Below, one piece after another: positions 1 to 14,530 of a stretch of 64,000 nt of DNA (positions are counted from its first letter, which is position 1; every line of letters begins with the position of its first letter). The notes under the pieces were generated by a model. That model saw only the letters and a program-made list of their open reading frames with translations. It did not search any database and was not told the origin of the DNA. The translations under genes and the position numbers were made by a program. The stretch comes from [Phialemoniopsis] sp. UDSM-2020 (taxonomy: Eukaryota; Ascomycota; Sordariomycetes; Thyridiales; Thyridiaceae): NCBI GenBank assembly GCA_018873225.1, contig JAEILZ010000004.1, positions 1,612,001 through 1,676,000 on the forward strand, given 5' to 3'.

Positions 1-1406
1 ACCACACATCGTCGTTACCGCCCCTACCAGACCCATCCTCCGAATTAGACTTTCTGTGCACTCCCCCTTCCTTGACCGACTCTTCTCCGTCCGGGCCAGG
101 TATTACATACACCCCGGAACAGTACACACAGCTCGAGGTACCGCTTTCTCAAAAGCTGTCTTGGAAGAAAACGTGTAATGCATATGAGACCCCGTGGTGC
201 AGTCGCGGATCGGATCGCCATCCGGGACAGGGACATTCTCAGCCGGCCAGCCATTGAGACCCTGCCGTCACGTACCGCAGTACAGTACGGCTCGCATGGG
301 AAGATCTGTACCGGGACAAAATACCATATTTATGACGAAACGATGAGGGTAAAGGGCCATGTGGCCCAGCCATGGGCAGCCAGTGCCCAAAGGGGGCCCA
401 TCATGTAAGGCAGGAAGTCAAAATCTTAGGAATATTGGGATAGGTTGGGAAAGAGATTTGATAGATGATTATGTATGATACAGAGTTCGAGACAAAGCGC
501 GACGGTCCGCTTCGGGATCGCCCAACCTCCCTCCGCCAGGGGGGGGTGAGAGGAAGTTTGCAGCAGCTTTGCCTTGACAGGTAGACAGCACCAAATGTCC
601 ACGACAGGGAGACGGGGGAGTTGATGATGGAAAGTAGACAGATGTAGCTATGAGGCGACATCTTCCGCCAACACCCAGGATGGTGTCCTCTCATCCCCTT
701 CCCTCCCCCCAAGAAAAACAGAACAGTAGTAGTGTAAAAATATGACAAGACATGAAATTTCAACATCTGACACAAGAGGTGTTCAGACAGCCATCCATCC
801 CCCTATGCGCCTAGAAGCAGCCATCATGTAAGTGCTGTCGTCCTCATGATCAAAAAAACGCCACGCCCCCTTTTTGGTTTTCTAGTCGTCCATCAAGACA
901 CCCCCTTTTTCTCCCTCGGAAAATGCAGCAGCGGAAAAGCCTCCCAACCACGCGATGCCCGGGACGCCCCTGGAAGGGCACCGAAGTCTCCCCTCCTACA
1001 ATGTAAGTAAAGAAAAAAAGTGATTCGCTCAAAGCAAAAGATCTCGTGCCGCTCTCGCCCGTCTCTCCGTTTTGCCCAATTACCATCCCTAATAGAATGC
1101 GCCAATTTTTCGCTTTGATTAGTTTGCTTGTTGAATTTCGTGTCCCGTCGTCTCTTCGTCATTGTGGTAGTAGTAATAGCAGTCAAGTTTTTTGTTGTGT
1201 GATCGTAGCCAGAGTAAGTAGAAACGCCTTGCTGTGTTTGTGCATGTTGGATGTTGTTGTTTCGTGCGTTTCATCCTGGTCATTCGTTTCGGTCGTGAAT
1301 GTCTGCTTCGGATTGCATACTTGGAGTCCATTCCGGATCTCAAGTTCACAAGTTTGCAAATGGACTCCAAGTACGCAATTCGCAGCAGACGTGAGAATCA
1401 GTAGTG
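1..1406. other. noncoding stretch downstream of the zinc-finger gene
   Basis: No reading frame here looks like a conserved protein. The open frames are short, lack good ATG starts and are Ser/Arg/Cys-rich. The right end is the 3' UTR of the minus-strand zinc-finger gene and holds a long hairpin (listed separately). Several plus-strand GTAAGT strings (about 830, 994 and 1215) could be donors of a transcript, but no matching coding exons were found. Confidence 0.5.
1312..1379 (-). repeat. 21-bp inverted repeat (hairpin) in 3' UTR of zinc-finger gene
   Basis: Arms lie at 1312-1332 and 1359-1379, separated by a 26-nt loop. Twenty of 21 positions are perfectly complementary. The odd pair is 1317/1374: it is A-C in a plus-strand RNA but U-G, a legal wobble, in a minus-strand RNA. 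The minus strand is the sense strand of the gene whose stop codon lies at 1407-1409, so the stem starts 28 nt after the stop and would be fully paired in that mRNA. What it does (decay signal, small-RNA precursor, 3'-end structure) is not visible. Confidence 0.85.
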
Positions 1407-3140
<1,734 letters not shown>

Positions 3141-5184
3141 CTAAGGCAAGACTGTCACGATACAGCTCCTGGTGCAGGACCTGCGGATAGTCTCAAGTCA
3201 CGAGAGGGATCCCGGGTCGCTATGTGAAGTCGAGGTGCGCTGGAGAGTCTATATCGTCACAGAAAGACGCCACAGGATGGTGAGCACCTGACAATGACAA
3301 GAGCGGTAATCAAGTCCGTAGGACCAATGACTCTATGGTGCAGGTGTGAGTGTTGTGAAAGCTGGGGCAGATATGCTGTGTATCTTGTATGATGACAAGC
3401 AGAGGAGAGAAGTGTATAGATGATCAAGAAGAGAGACTGTCGGCTGAGTGGTCCCAGGGCGGGAGGGCGAAGTATATCAATACTTTGGGAAACAGATGGA
3501 GTGAAGTAGATAGCTGGGGTAGGAGGGGACCCTAGAGCCCAGGTTGATAAGTTGGGAGCTGGGGAAGTTCTTGGTCTGTTCCGTCTGGTGCCTCTAAGCG
3601 ATAGAGGTAGACAGACGACGATGATGTGTGTGGTAGGGACGGCAGAGGGTACATGGGAACTCCCACCGTCTCCAAGGCAAAGTACCTTGCATTTGGGACT
3701 AGAAGGCATGTCAGTTTTATGGGCAAGTCGGCTTTCGACTCTGATATCAGGTACCCACACAGAGGGAGCGGACGCTAGGTAGGCTGAGAAGCAGTGCCGG
3801 AGGCTAAACGAGCCAGGCTCCCAGGTCAGGACCAGGTCAACCAGGTCCTTGGAAGGTGGAGTAGGTGGATGGGGGGGGGAGAAGCTTGGTGTGTACTCCG
3901 TACGTGTGGATTTGGTCGACACCCTTGTCGACTTTACATGAGAGAAACGAATTAAGATGGACGTAGCTTGGACCAGCTCCAGCCTCAATGGGGAAATTTG
4001 ATCAAGGTAGGCGGGAAGGGTATCAGACTAGACTGAAGGACTGAGACATCGCGGACTGCTTGCTGTCAAGGCGGACCAGACGACCCGGGCGAACTAGTAG
4101 GACGGGTAGAATGCCCATGGCCCACCAGTATCAAGAGATGTACCGCATCCAAAGGTAGATAGGTTAATCAAGTACATTGGGACAGGAGCGACGAAAGACG
4201 AAAAATGAAAGACGAGAGGCGAGAGAAGTTTGAATAGCTCCAATGGTGGCCGGAGGCGGCGGAGGCCAACTAGGTAACGTTGTTGTGTAAGAACAGGAAA
4301 AAACGTCCAGCAAAGCCCAGGGAATACATTAGCCATTAGCTGTGTGTGAATAAGGAAATCGCTACTCATCTAACTACCTTAGTTACCTTTGGGCTGGACA
4401 CACTATGGCAGATATCGAGCAGGCAAATTCAGGTCTGGTTTGTACCTTTATCCATCCCTGTTCCCTCTGTCCTACACGCTTATCAGCACCAGCTCTCATC
4501 CACTGATTTCTCCGTCTACGCTTCACATTTTGATGATTGAATTTATATTTTATACATACATACTTACTTTCCCATGCATTTCATCACGAGATGGGCCTCG
4601 ATTATGGCTACTTCCTCGAAGTCCTCTGCCTGGCTACCTCAAACAGATACCTAGTACCTCATCAGGCGAAAGAAGGCGGACCGGCCACCAAATGCCCAAT
4701 TCCTCCAATGTACTCTTCCCTCTCATCATGCCTGCCTGAGTACTTGGTTTCTCTGGCAAGAGGAGAGAATTCCGCACTGAATTGTATATTGTATGGGCTT
4801 TTTACCATGAATATTGCCTTTCCCAGAGGTGTGGCAGATCTGACGGGAAGTTGACAAGGGTCAGTAGCGTCCTATGGCTGTGGAGCGGCAAGGCCACTAA
4901 GGACTAGGCTCGATTAGCGGGAACGTCAAGTTGGGAAGAGTAGGTACATGATCTCAGAGAACGGAGATTCAAGAGAGGAGCTAAATCTAAGGCAAAGTCT
5001 CAACTTGCGAATAAAAGAGTTGGCGCGGTGGACGATGGATGCAGAGCCAGCAGATGTCTCTGATCTAGATGGCTAACAAGAGCTGCAGCCAGCAGGGCCG
5101 GGGAGGTGGGCAGTCCACACCTGTCAGGGGACCCTTGTCTTGCAGACGCAGCCTATGACTTTGGGCGTCCTGCGCCTGGGGGAA

Positions 5185-5204
5185 ACCAGGTAAAGGTACC
5201 TGGT
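5185..5204. repeat. 8-bp inverted repeat
   Basis: Arms ACCAGGTA (5185-5192) and TACCTGGT (5197-5204) surround a 4-nt spacer. This is a short perfect stem in gene-free DNA. It could be a protein-binding dyad or chance. Confidence 0.4.
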
Positions 5205-8200
5205 CCTGGTTTGGGGAGGGATCTGAGGCTGATACATACACCCTCCCCCCTGACCAACAAGTCGCTCAGAAGCCGCAGTGACTTTCAGTACCTGAACAAC
5301 ATCGATGTACGGGAGTGAGTTGGGGGCGGACAGAACGGCTGCATCCGCCATCAGCTCGACAGTGTCTGTTTCATTGCGTTCCATTGCCGTTGAGTTCTGC
5401 CAGGCCTCTAGAAGAAACTCAGGCAGTCAAAGAGCATGATAGGGCAAATTCATAGCAGAAGAAGCTGCCTTCTCGATGGTCCGTTCTAGAAGAGCAGTAG
5501 GAGTTCATGCTGTGTGTCTGTCTACCTCGTATGTTGTGGCAGGCTCGGTATGACCGAACTGACACTAGCCACCTTGCCTTGCCTTGCCCTCCCAATTTGC
5601 ACATAGACGCGGCCTAGGCTTTCAGAAATCATGCAAACGCGGCAGGCGTCTAGCCGTGTGACGCTATCACGATGGCGGTGAACTACCAGCCAGAGAGGTG
5701 TTCTTCTTGCGTTCGAACTCAAGTTCAAGATGGGTCCGGAATCAAATGGTGGCTTGACTTCATGGGTGGCACAGCGGCGCGGCAGCTGGTTGCTTTTTCG
5801 TGCGGACGGAAGGATTCCCCGGCACCCTTCATGTTTGGCTGTGTCTGGCTGTCTCCCCCAAGCTTCCAGTTCAGCCCCATCTTAGTGACGCTTGGTCTGT
5901 GTCATTACCACGACCACCTGTCGATCCATTTTCGATCTCCTCCACCACCTTCTACCTTGCGGATCTCCTGTTGTACAAACGTACCTACACTGGGATACTG
6001 CAAATCCTGAGATGAATTTGGAGGGAGCGGGCCAGGGGTGGAGAGTCCATTGAACTCAAGATGATTGTGAGCCAATGGTTGACATCTCAATGTGCCTGGG
6101 AGGTTGAAGAGTGCCAGCCAGTATCATGAACCCCGGTCCTATATGTGTGTCTACTAACGTCTCTATATGGCCAGTTGAAACGACGGTATGCCTGCACCGG
6201 AAGTGCTATCCTGAGCAAGGGTATCAAATCTCTTTATTGCTGTATTGGTGGTGTGGCTTGCCTCCCCCTGGCCTCAATGGCTACAGGAGATATCTCTTGC
6301 TGAGATGACCTACGTAGGTCTCGATCTATTTTAGTCAAGAAGCCCGTTCAAAACCGAGAGGGTGGTTCTGATGGGCGTTCTTGTTTACTCCGTAACGCGG
6401 CCAGGTTGAACGCCGGTGATTTAATGTTCGATTCGTGTCCCATGGCCATGTGGTCGGGATCTAAGATTGCGCTGGTGCCCAAACCAACGGACTCTAATTT
6501 GCAATGGCGTTTTAAGGCATTGATGAGTCTCTGGACCCTGGATTTTGTGATTGCTCACAACCCGAAGGCCATGATTGCTAGAAACCCCTTTGCAAGCTTA
6601 CACGCTCCTCCAACCTTGCCGACGATTCTAGCCGTCTCACCAAGCTGGATAGCGTTTTGTGGCTCCGTACTTACGCTGGCGACCGGCGTCGCTGCTATTC
6701 CCGCCACATCATTTTGACGCAAGGGATGCGATTTCGCACAGCTGCAACATGTTTTAGATGACGGACGCTGATGACGTTCAATCCTTTGCCGCTCGCCTGG
6801 TCTAAGGTTTCGAAGAGAAACATGCCGTGCCGTTACCTGTCGTTTACCTTGTGTGTCACGCTGTCCTACTTAGACTATCCCACGGTTTGACGTGGTGTCA
6901 TGCCAGGACCCGTCCGGCCCTCTCTGCACTTTGAGCTTTCGGGCTTGGACTGGCCGAAATCTATTGGCGCTTAATTGCCGTCCCGCGCGTGTATAGAGTC
7001 TGACTGCGTTGAGAGAGGCCGTGGAAAATGCAGAGTACGGAGTATGTAGCAGGACTACTCAGGTTCAGAGCATTATTTCCTTGTGCCTGATGAGCAGTTG
7101 TTCTGGTGGTGTTGGACCGGGCCTACGGTTCCAGGGACCTTCCCAGCAGGCTGGCGAGACCTTGGCTCCGCAGACCGGCTTGATCCGCTTCGCGCCGTCT
7201 CCGCGGTCGCCCCTCTGCTCCCCCCTAAGTTTGACGCCGTCGTGAGGATCGCGTCCAATGAGACTGCTCAATTGACATGGACCGACCTCCCTGGAGGATT
7301 GCTCGCACAAAACGATACGTGCCTACCCATAGCAAACACCAAAACGAGTAAATTGAAGGGTCCTTGCTTGATTACTGATCGGTCGCTCCGAGTGCAAGCA
7401 GTGCTGGAATTGAATAGTGACGTCGGCACGAGCAAGAGACAGCTATATGTACTCTCCTGCGGGTACAGGTTGTCAATTGGATAGGTTCTTGATCAGCGCT
7501 GTGTTGTACGCACAGGACAAAGTCGCAGAGTAGCAAGGCTCTTCTCGCCAGGGCTACATTTCGTCATAAGATCAAGTAATTGTTGTGTGTTGATACTCTC
7601 ACTTAGTCCGTACTTCGTACTTACCTTACTTACTTTGTGTTCCGCGCTAGGAAGAAATTCCACTAGGCCGGCAGGATCTCCCTCCCTCGTCCTAGAACCA
7701 ATTCGGGATAGCACGATCTACCATCCCCCATCCCTCCCTTGGCATCACACTCCACTCCCCTTTGGTGCCATTTTCACACAACCACCATCCTCATCACCAC
7801 TCCACTGGACTTTGCCCCCTGCGCCTTTGGCCTCGCCTCTAGGGACCGCTATTTATTAAAGCTTTGTGACCTGTCATCTTTACCTCTCGTCTGCGCAGAG
7901 TTTGTCTTGGATCCAGGCCCATCCCTCGCGTCCCTAGACTTAATCGCTTTCCCAGGACCGCCGACTTTGCCGCACGCAGATGAAGGACACAGGCTTAAAT
8001 TTCGAATGCCCTGCTAGGTATCGAGTCCGAATCGCAAGTATCCTGTTGCCCGTTCACTCACTTCAACATGTTCAGAAATCTTCTAGTGGTACTTGGCAGC
8101 GTTGTGCTATTTACTCTGCCATGCTCAGATGTTCCACTCCAAGCGCCACTGATTGTTTCGCCATTCGCAGCAGAGCTAGCCTTGGCACCCGACCAGTTCA

Positions 8201-9739
8201 CGATGCTAGCTACTGACTGCAAGTCATGGCTTTACCTGCTTGGGTCCTGGGCCTGTTCGAGAAGCCGACTGTCGTGTGATGGACGCAAGCTACGAAGGCT
8301 TACTACCAGCGCAAACGCCGCCCTGGGCCACACTTTACAATCAGCGGCGCAATCTGGACCACCTTGACTTACCCTTTCTGCAGCATCGTCCGGGTACCAA
8401 ACAGAAAAACTCTTTCATGTTCTCTTGACAAGCGTTGTGGGAGGGCCGCCGGATGCAAGTCCCCGTCCCTCTATCCTATTAGCAGCACATATTATACAGT
8501 GGCTGCCAATTCGCTGACATGAATCGACAAAAATTGTTAGATGCCCAGATTGAGCCAATAGCACTTTTCATTTGGCATCTTATTGGATCCTGGAAACTTT
8601 TCTCCATGGGCCAGCCGAAGTCCCCAATCTTGAATTTCTCAAGAAGAGCGCAGTACTCGTACGTCATGTACAACGACCAACCGAGACCAAGACCAGCCGT
8701 TCATGACAAGCAAAGAAAATGGACATCAGCGGCTCCTCTTGAACATGGTGGTGCGCTTGATCTCGATCATTACTCTTTTGACGGCCATGATCAGCTGTAC
8801 TCCTGTTCTATCAAGCATTGATTCAATGGGCCAGTACCTTTGGCGAGCCCTGCACGTACAACACTCTGAAAGAATCAACGCCTGCAGATGGACATGTTGT
8901 GGTATCTTTTTTTGTGCTTTTTGTGTGGCTGTTGCATCTCGAGATCGCTCTCTCAAACACACCCCAGGGTGGGCATGGACCAAAAGTCGTGTCGAGATTT
9001 ACAAAGTGGTGTAGGTATTTTGACCAGGTCGAAACTGAGATCTACGCTCGGGGTGAATGTAGCGACTCAGATGACAGCCCAGCCACCATAGAGATAAACT
9101 TGCCTGATCTGGCAGGACTAGCGAGACGGCATCGGAGCCGGTCGCCCAATCCTGGGCCTGTCCTGTTCGAAGGGCATTCCCAGTGCTCTGGTTTGGCGGC
9201 GATCCCCCGACCAGATTCTCGCCTTATTGGGTCTGGTTTGGCGTACTCCGGAGAGCTGGGTTCTCAGACCAGGTTTCTCGAGTTCAACATTGCCAGCACA
9301 AATCCCAACACCACTCGATCCGAAATGATAGAGCCGCCACGGTCGTTGACCATGTCTTTGTTAACATTCACCAGTCGGGGCCTCTCATGAAAAATTGGAC
9401 AGAAACCTAGGCGCTCCGTTCCTTGGTTTTGTCGTGTCATCTGAATCGTCGTCACCTTTTAGAGGCGTGGGGGGCTGGTTACATTGCAAGCGCAGGGCCA
9501 GGATGTGTAGAGCAATTCTTTCGGTCCATGAGCCACAGATTTCTCTCCACAGTTTGCCTTTCGGTGGAATGCGGGAACTCCCACCTTTTCCTTTCTTTTG
9601 ATCACCACGTCAAACCGTTGCGCTAACTAACTATCGCCAATTGACTCAGAAGCATCGGTGTCATGCTTAATTTTTTTTTTGTAGGACGATCCTATCGCAT
9701 CCTGTCCATGGACAGAGATCCAATATGAACGAAAACCAC

Positions 9740-9762
9740 CTACTTGTACTACGTACAAGTAG
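9740..9762. repeat. 10-bp perfect inverted repeat
   Basis: CTACTTGTAC (9740-9749) and its exact reverse complement GTACAAGTAG (9753-9762) are separated by only TAC. It lies in the gene-poor region about 80 bp right of a T-rich run. It may be a dimeric transcription-factor site or a tiny hairpin; no gene is linked to it. Confidence 0.6.
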
Positions 9763-12736
9763 TCAGGCCGCGGGAAGCCGTTAGAAATGGTGATCGACGG
9801 CGCAGCCTTGAGGTGGCTTGGCAAGGCAATCTTAGTGCACGCCCCAAGCGAGGTCTACTACGACGCACCGAGCTAGTTTCAGACTACCTAGTCCCTCTAA
9901 AACTCTGAACAATGGATTTGCTGAGGTGTTGAGTTGTCGTCGGCTGTCATTGCGAGCTCTCTCACCGCTTGATACAACTCGAAGAATCGTGTCGGTGAAG
10001 AAGAAAAACAAAACATACGGGCGGCTCTGACAAGGTTGACGCAACTCTCTGCTCGTCCCGCAGCGGGCTCCGTTCCGTCCCGCGATCAGATGGATCAAAA
10101 TCAAGCGCTAAAACAACATTCGATACACACCAATACGGAGTAAACGCATCAATCCATGGATACTTTCAGTCCTGGTCACACTAGCCCCGCCAGTGGGGGA
10201 GACTTGTGGCTCGGGCGGGTATCGTGAAAGGCTTGGATCTCAATAGTTTCGTGGGCCGGCTTTTTGAATCTCGGTGCAAAAACCCTTCTAGCCAGACGAA
10301 AGTCGCATTCGCAATTAGGCCGTTTTAGTTATTACTGCTAATTTGCCCTCTTTGAACAGACACGAGGGGACTCACAAGACCTCTAATCATTTGATAGCCG
10401 ACGATATCTTCTCACCAATGCCCGAGAGGTGCAGCACATGCTCAGCTCGAGCAAACCAGTCATTGATGATTATCTCGATCCACAGCATATCACCTGCGGT
10501 CCTCGACTGCATTGATGATGTTTCTGAGCGGTAAGCTCGGCAAACTACCCAAATGTGCAAAAGCCCGACCCAGCAGCGCTTTTGGATCTTGTTTGCCGGG
10601 GAACCGGGTGGCTGCAGGCCGGGATACAAGGGCGCTGTTAGTTGTGCAACAACACGCCCGCCCATGCTTAGCATGCATGTACACACACAAATGTGCCACT
10701 TCAGGATCGCTAACTTTTTCGTATGGCCCTACCTACCTCGTTATGTAGCAGTTTCATGGATCGCTAGCCCGAGGCATGACGAAGCGATGTCTTGAACATG
10801 CATCACACTTTCATCACATTACACGATCCTACCGTGTCAGCCAGTGTCTTCAAATTTGTTGGCGGAAGACTACGTTGCTTTGCATGACAGAGTCTCGCTA
10901 CCTGCATCGACGTTCTCCCGCTCGACGGTAGTTAGACAGCAGCGGTGTTACGATGCAGCCTGCAGACCGGTCTATGGGAGCCGGGAGAAAGAGCCCCATT
11001 GACCGAGATCCCGACTGGAAGGATACGATCCTTAGCGAAGCTACGAGTCGGATTCCTTAACGAGAGGCTCCGCTCATCTTTTCCCAAGATATGACACAAC
11101 CCCTCTCCAGAACACCCAATGACCACCAAGGATCTTGGAACAAGCGAGACGCCTTGAGACACTGTGAAAACGGCGGCGTTGACTGAATCCGTGACCCGGC
11201 TGCTCGCCCCGCCTCGCGGAACTCCTGTATTACCAACTAGGCGGGCGAATTCAAACCATCGATCGGGCTGTCACATATCAGCTTTTCCACCAAAGCTGCG
11301 TACCCTTGCCCCTCGTCCAGGTCACAGGCCCAACGCTGCCAGTAATCTTATTTGAGACGTGCATACGAGAGCTGAGTCTTGTCCATATGTCCAGACTAAT
11401 TTTGAAAGCGTCATGCCCATGGGCCTGGCAATCCAATCACCCAAAAAGCTCGCATGTCACTTCTCATATGCTGGGGACAATGCCTGTCACTGTGCGAATT
11501 GGAAATGGCCAAGCGAAGAGGTTGACTGCAGGGTCGTCAGTAACGTGTAAACGTGGGTTTCACGGACCTATGAGTCGCAGGTCTCAGAGGACCCTGATCT
11601 ACTGGATGGCAAGACATTCCAGAGAAAAGAATACGATCGCGTTTCACAGTTTGTGGAACTTGAGATTTGACTTGCAAAAGGAAAGTCAGCAAATTCAAAT
11701 GCAAATTGAACGACATCGGCTGACACAGCGCCCAAACGTAGTCGTGGACGCAGATGGAGGCCGCAGACCGTTTGAAGTTGCACACTTTACGCCGCAGTCC
11801 TTGTTACGTTCTCATCGCATGCCACACTGTGGCACATGGGCTCTCGGATGCTTCACGAACATAGAAGATGTCAATCGAGGCCGAAAACAATCAGAACTGA
11901 CATGTCTGATTCTTTCCAGCAGGATTAAGTTACAGACCAAGTCTAATGCAGCAGCGATATGCGTGATATAGGCCGATTATTCCCAGGAAATCAGAAATTC
12001 TCCGCAAGAGCGGTGGCAAGGCTCTGCCAGTGACCCAATCAGTACGTTGAGGAGTGGCTTTGTGGTGGCCTGGTACTGCTAGGTATGCAAGATCCAGCTG
12101 CCATGGGTGCTAGGGATCCACCAAGACGGCGACCAGGAGGTGGTTCCGCGGACGAATGATATACTTCAATCGCGCATCTGGCATCTGCAGGAGGCCGTTT
12201 TAGGACGAAATCCAGCCCTGAAACAAGATCGTAACTAGCCATACACCCCGGTCTTCTTTGCAATACTTGCCCACCCACTTACCTTAGCGATTTACCAGGA
12301 AACAGTACACCAAAAAGCCAGCGGCGTAAGGCGTGGCCTGGAGGCTTAGGGACAAGCGCTGCGCCCTTGCATCGGGTTATTGGGACACCGTCTGTGCATT
12401 ACGTGGATTGCATGGTGCACAATTGACCATTAGCACGGGCATTGGACAATCTGCCAGGCTAGACACTTAGGATGCTTGGGGAGCAGCCTTGCCATGCTCG
12501 CTTTCCCCTTCCAGGGTTGGCTATGTACATAGGCTCGCAGAGTGATGCTTGCCCAGTGACGAAAGGCAATGCAGCCGTGTTGGAGTGCGCGAGATGATCG
12601 ACAGGCCGCCCGCCTCGTCTTCCCCACCAAGCCAGCCATCGTCTCGGGAGGATATCGACTTTGCCCGGTTTGGATAGCAACAACAGAAGCGAGAACGATG
12701 AGAAACTCCACAAAGACAACCATCACCTGACGTAGA

Positions 12737-12763
12737 GAGGGGTTGATGGCTAGTCAACCCCTC
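12737..12763. repeat. 10-bp hairpin with 7-nt loop
   Basis: GAGGGGTTGA (12737-12746) pairs perfectly with TCAACCCCTC (12754-12763). Geometry and G/C content would make a stable RNA stem if transcribed. CCCCT/AGGGG cores also resemble stress-response elements (C2H2 sites), giving a back-to-back pair. No adjacent gene is recognised. Confidence 0.6.
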
Positions 12764-14500
12764 CTAAGACGGAGCATGTCTGAAGTGACGAGGACCCAAG
12801 AGGAGAGAGCTTGCGACATGCGATATCTCTTGATCGCCGACCTGGGTGGGGAATGGCATCTCGCTCGCGGGCTGGGCGCCCTGAACCCCCTCGTCTGTGG
12901 TCCTCGTTGAGGCGTAGTCTGAGGGCTCGCTTACGACGTGTACAAGTAAGTACGTAGGTTGTCGCAGTTGGGGCAAGATCTGCAGCCAGCAAGGGCTCTC
13001 TTGTTGTTACTGTTGACGATGATGAGGTCGCGTATCTTCAAATGGCAGGGTAGCAGCCTTTCTTTTCCCTGAGTGGAAACAACCTACCCAGTATGGCTCG
13101 CATGCACGAGATTACAGGTGGCGGTCGGTGGCTCGCTTTCCTTTTTCATGCCCACGTTCCTGACAAGGAGGGTTGCATTTCTGTCGTCATCAGGAGCTGG
13201 CCCTGTCCACGCTGGCGGGTTTGGGTGGGCAGGGTTTTCGAAGCAGGTCAGGGGAAAATAGATATTTTGGGGCCAGTGCCAGGCGAGACAGAGCCCGAAG
13301 GGACCGCTCTTTTTCCCGCCTTTTCTTCGCTTGCAACCTTCCCTGATCTACCTTACCCGCCGCTTCGCTGCGGACCGCCAGAAGCAAAACCCATTACGTG
13401 GGGTTGGGACTCAAATCGCCTTGTGGTTCCAGTGCTCCCAGTCTCTCTCGGTGCTGCGGATGGACCGGACCGGCATAGGGAACCGATCCTCGGTAACATA
13501 TCCTGCGTGTGCTCGTCTCGCTCTCATTTGCTCCACGGCGCTCGTTTGTGCATCTTGGCTAACCACTCCGGTACGGGCCTAGGAGGAAGCACGAAATAGG
13601 CGCTCCACTGATGCGAGCTTGGCCGCAGCGGCCCCCGCCCAGTCTCCTTAGGGGCGGAGACTGGATCTCGGTGCTGTGGGTTTGGGGACTTTTAGCTGGA
13701 TCGGAGCCGGGCTGATTCGTAGTCGGCCTTATTAGCATCTCTGCTGTGTTTTTTCTCTCTACTCCACCTGGTGGTTGGGATGTTCAGCTGAGGATGAATC
13801 CCAGAACGCATGATTTTCTGGGCCAGGGAGCAGAAGGATCACTTTGTGATGCAACCCTACAACCCCGTTGACCGACTTGGGGATACTGACGGTTGATCAC
13901 CATCAGCTTCCGACTGTGATTTGTCGCGACTGTCATTGATTCAGCTCTTCTGGTCATTCTGGATGAATACCTTGCATGAAAGTAGGAGTATAGTGAACGC
14001 GAGCGAGGTAAGTTTCTGCCATGACTGCTGGAGCCGTAGAGACTAACAAGCTGAATCGACCTTAGATACCAAGTTTGGTCCGTTTCCCCTACTGCAAGGG
14101 GTTCTGAACTCTGCTGCAAGCCCGTGCTGTTAGGGCTGACTTTCGGGGCATGCGACCAGACTGCTAGCTCGAGATTAGGGTGGCTCGTCCCCTGCTGGGA
14201 AGAAACCCGGGCTCTCGGTACAGCGCACGCACTGCACTAGACTGGACTGAAGCCTTGTCCATGTCGTACTTGCGTACTGGTGACGTGAAGAAGAGGAAAA
14301 AACAAGTGTCAACATTGCAACCTCACTCTCACTCACTTACGCAATGACCCTGAAAGTGATTGACAGGGGCAAATTCCACGCAGCCTTTCCGGTTGACGAT
14401 CACCCCGAGACCGAGAAGTGAGGCTGCACGAGGCGAAAAGAAACCCCAACCCAGCTGTGCCCAGGGTCCGAGCGTGGCGAGGATGCGGGACCAAGCCACA

Positions 14501-14530
14501 GGGTTGTCAAGGGTTGTCAAGGGTTGTCAG
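14501..14530. repeat. three tandem copies of a 10-bp unit
   Basis: The unit GGGTTGTCAA occurs at 14501-14510 and 14511-14520, with a third copy (last base G instead of A) at 14521-14530. It is a young minisatellite in noncoding DNA. The unit is not a telomere repeat. Confidence 0.85.

Noticed and set aside
6424..6436. GTTCGATTC resembling a tRNA B box
   Set aside because: Flanking bases cannot form a T-arm stem and there is no A box or acceptor stem.
7083..7484. 133-codon plus-strand frame with fairly balanced composition
   Set aside because: GTG start, many TTG codons, no motif and no upstream exon found.
8818..9390. 190-codon plus-strand frame with a hydrophobic start
   Set aside because: TTG start, no suitable ATG, no recognisable domain, and within chance length. 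It is the best of the left-region frames, so worth a database search.
11306..11971. 221-codon plus-strand frame
   Set aside because: Starts at TTG, mixed codon use unlike neighbouring genes, no motif; one frame of this length is not surprising in 64 kb.
14501..14530. GGGTTG repeats considered as an internal telomere tract
   Set aside because: The unit is 10 bp (GGGTTGTCAA), not TTAGGG, and only three copies exist.
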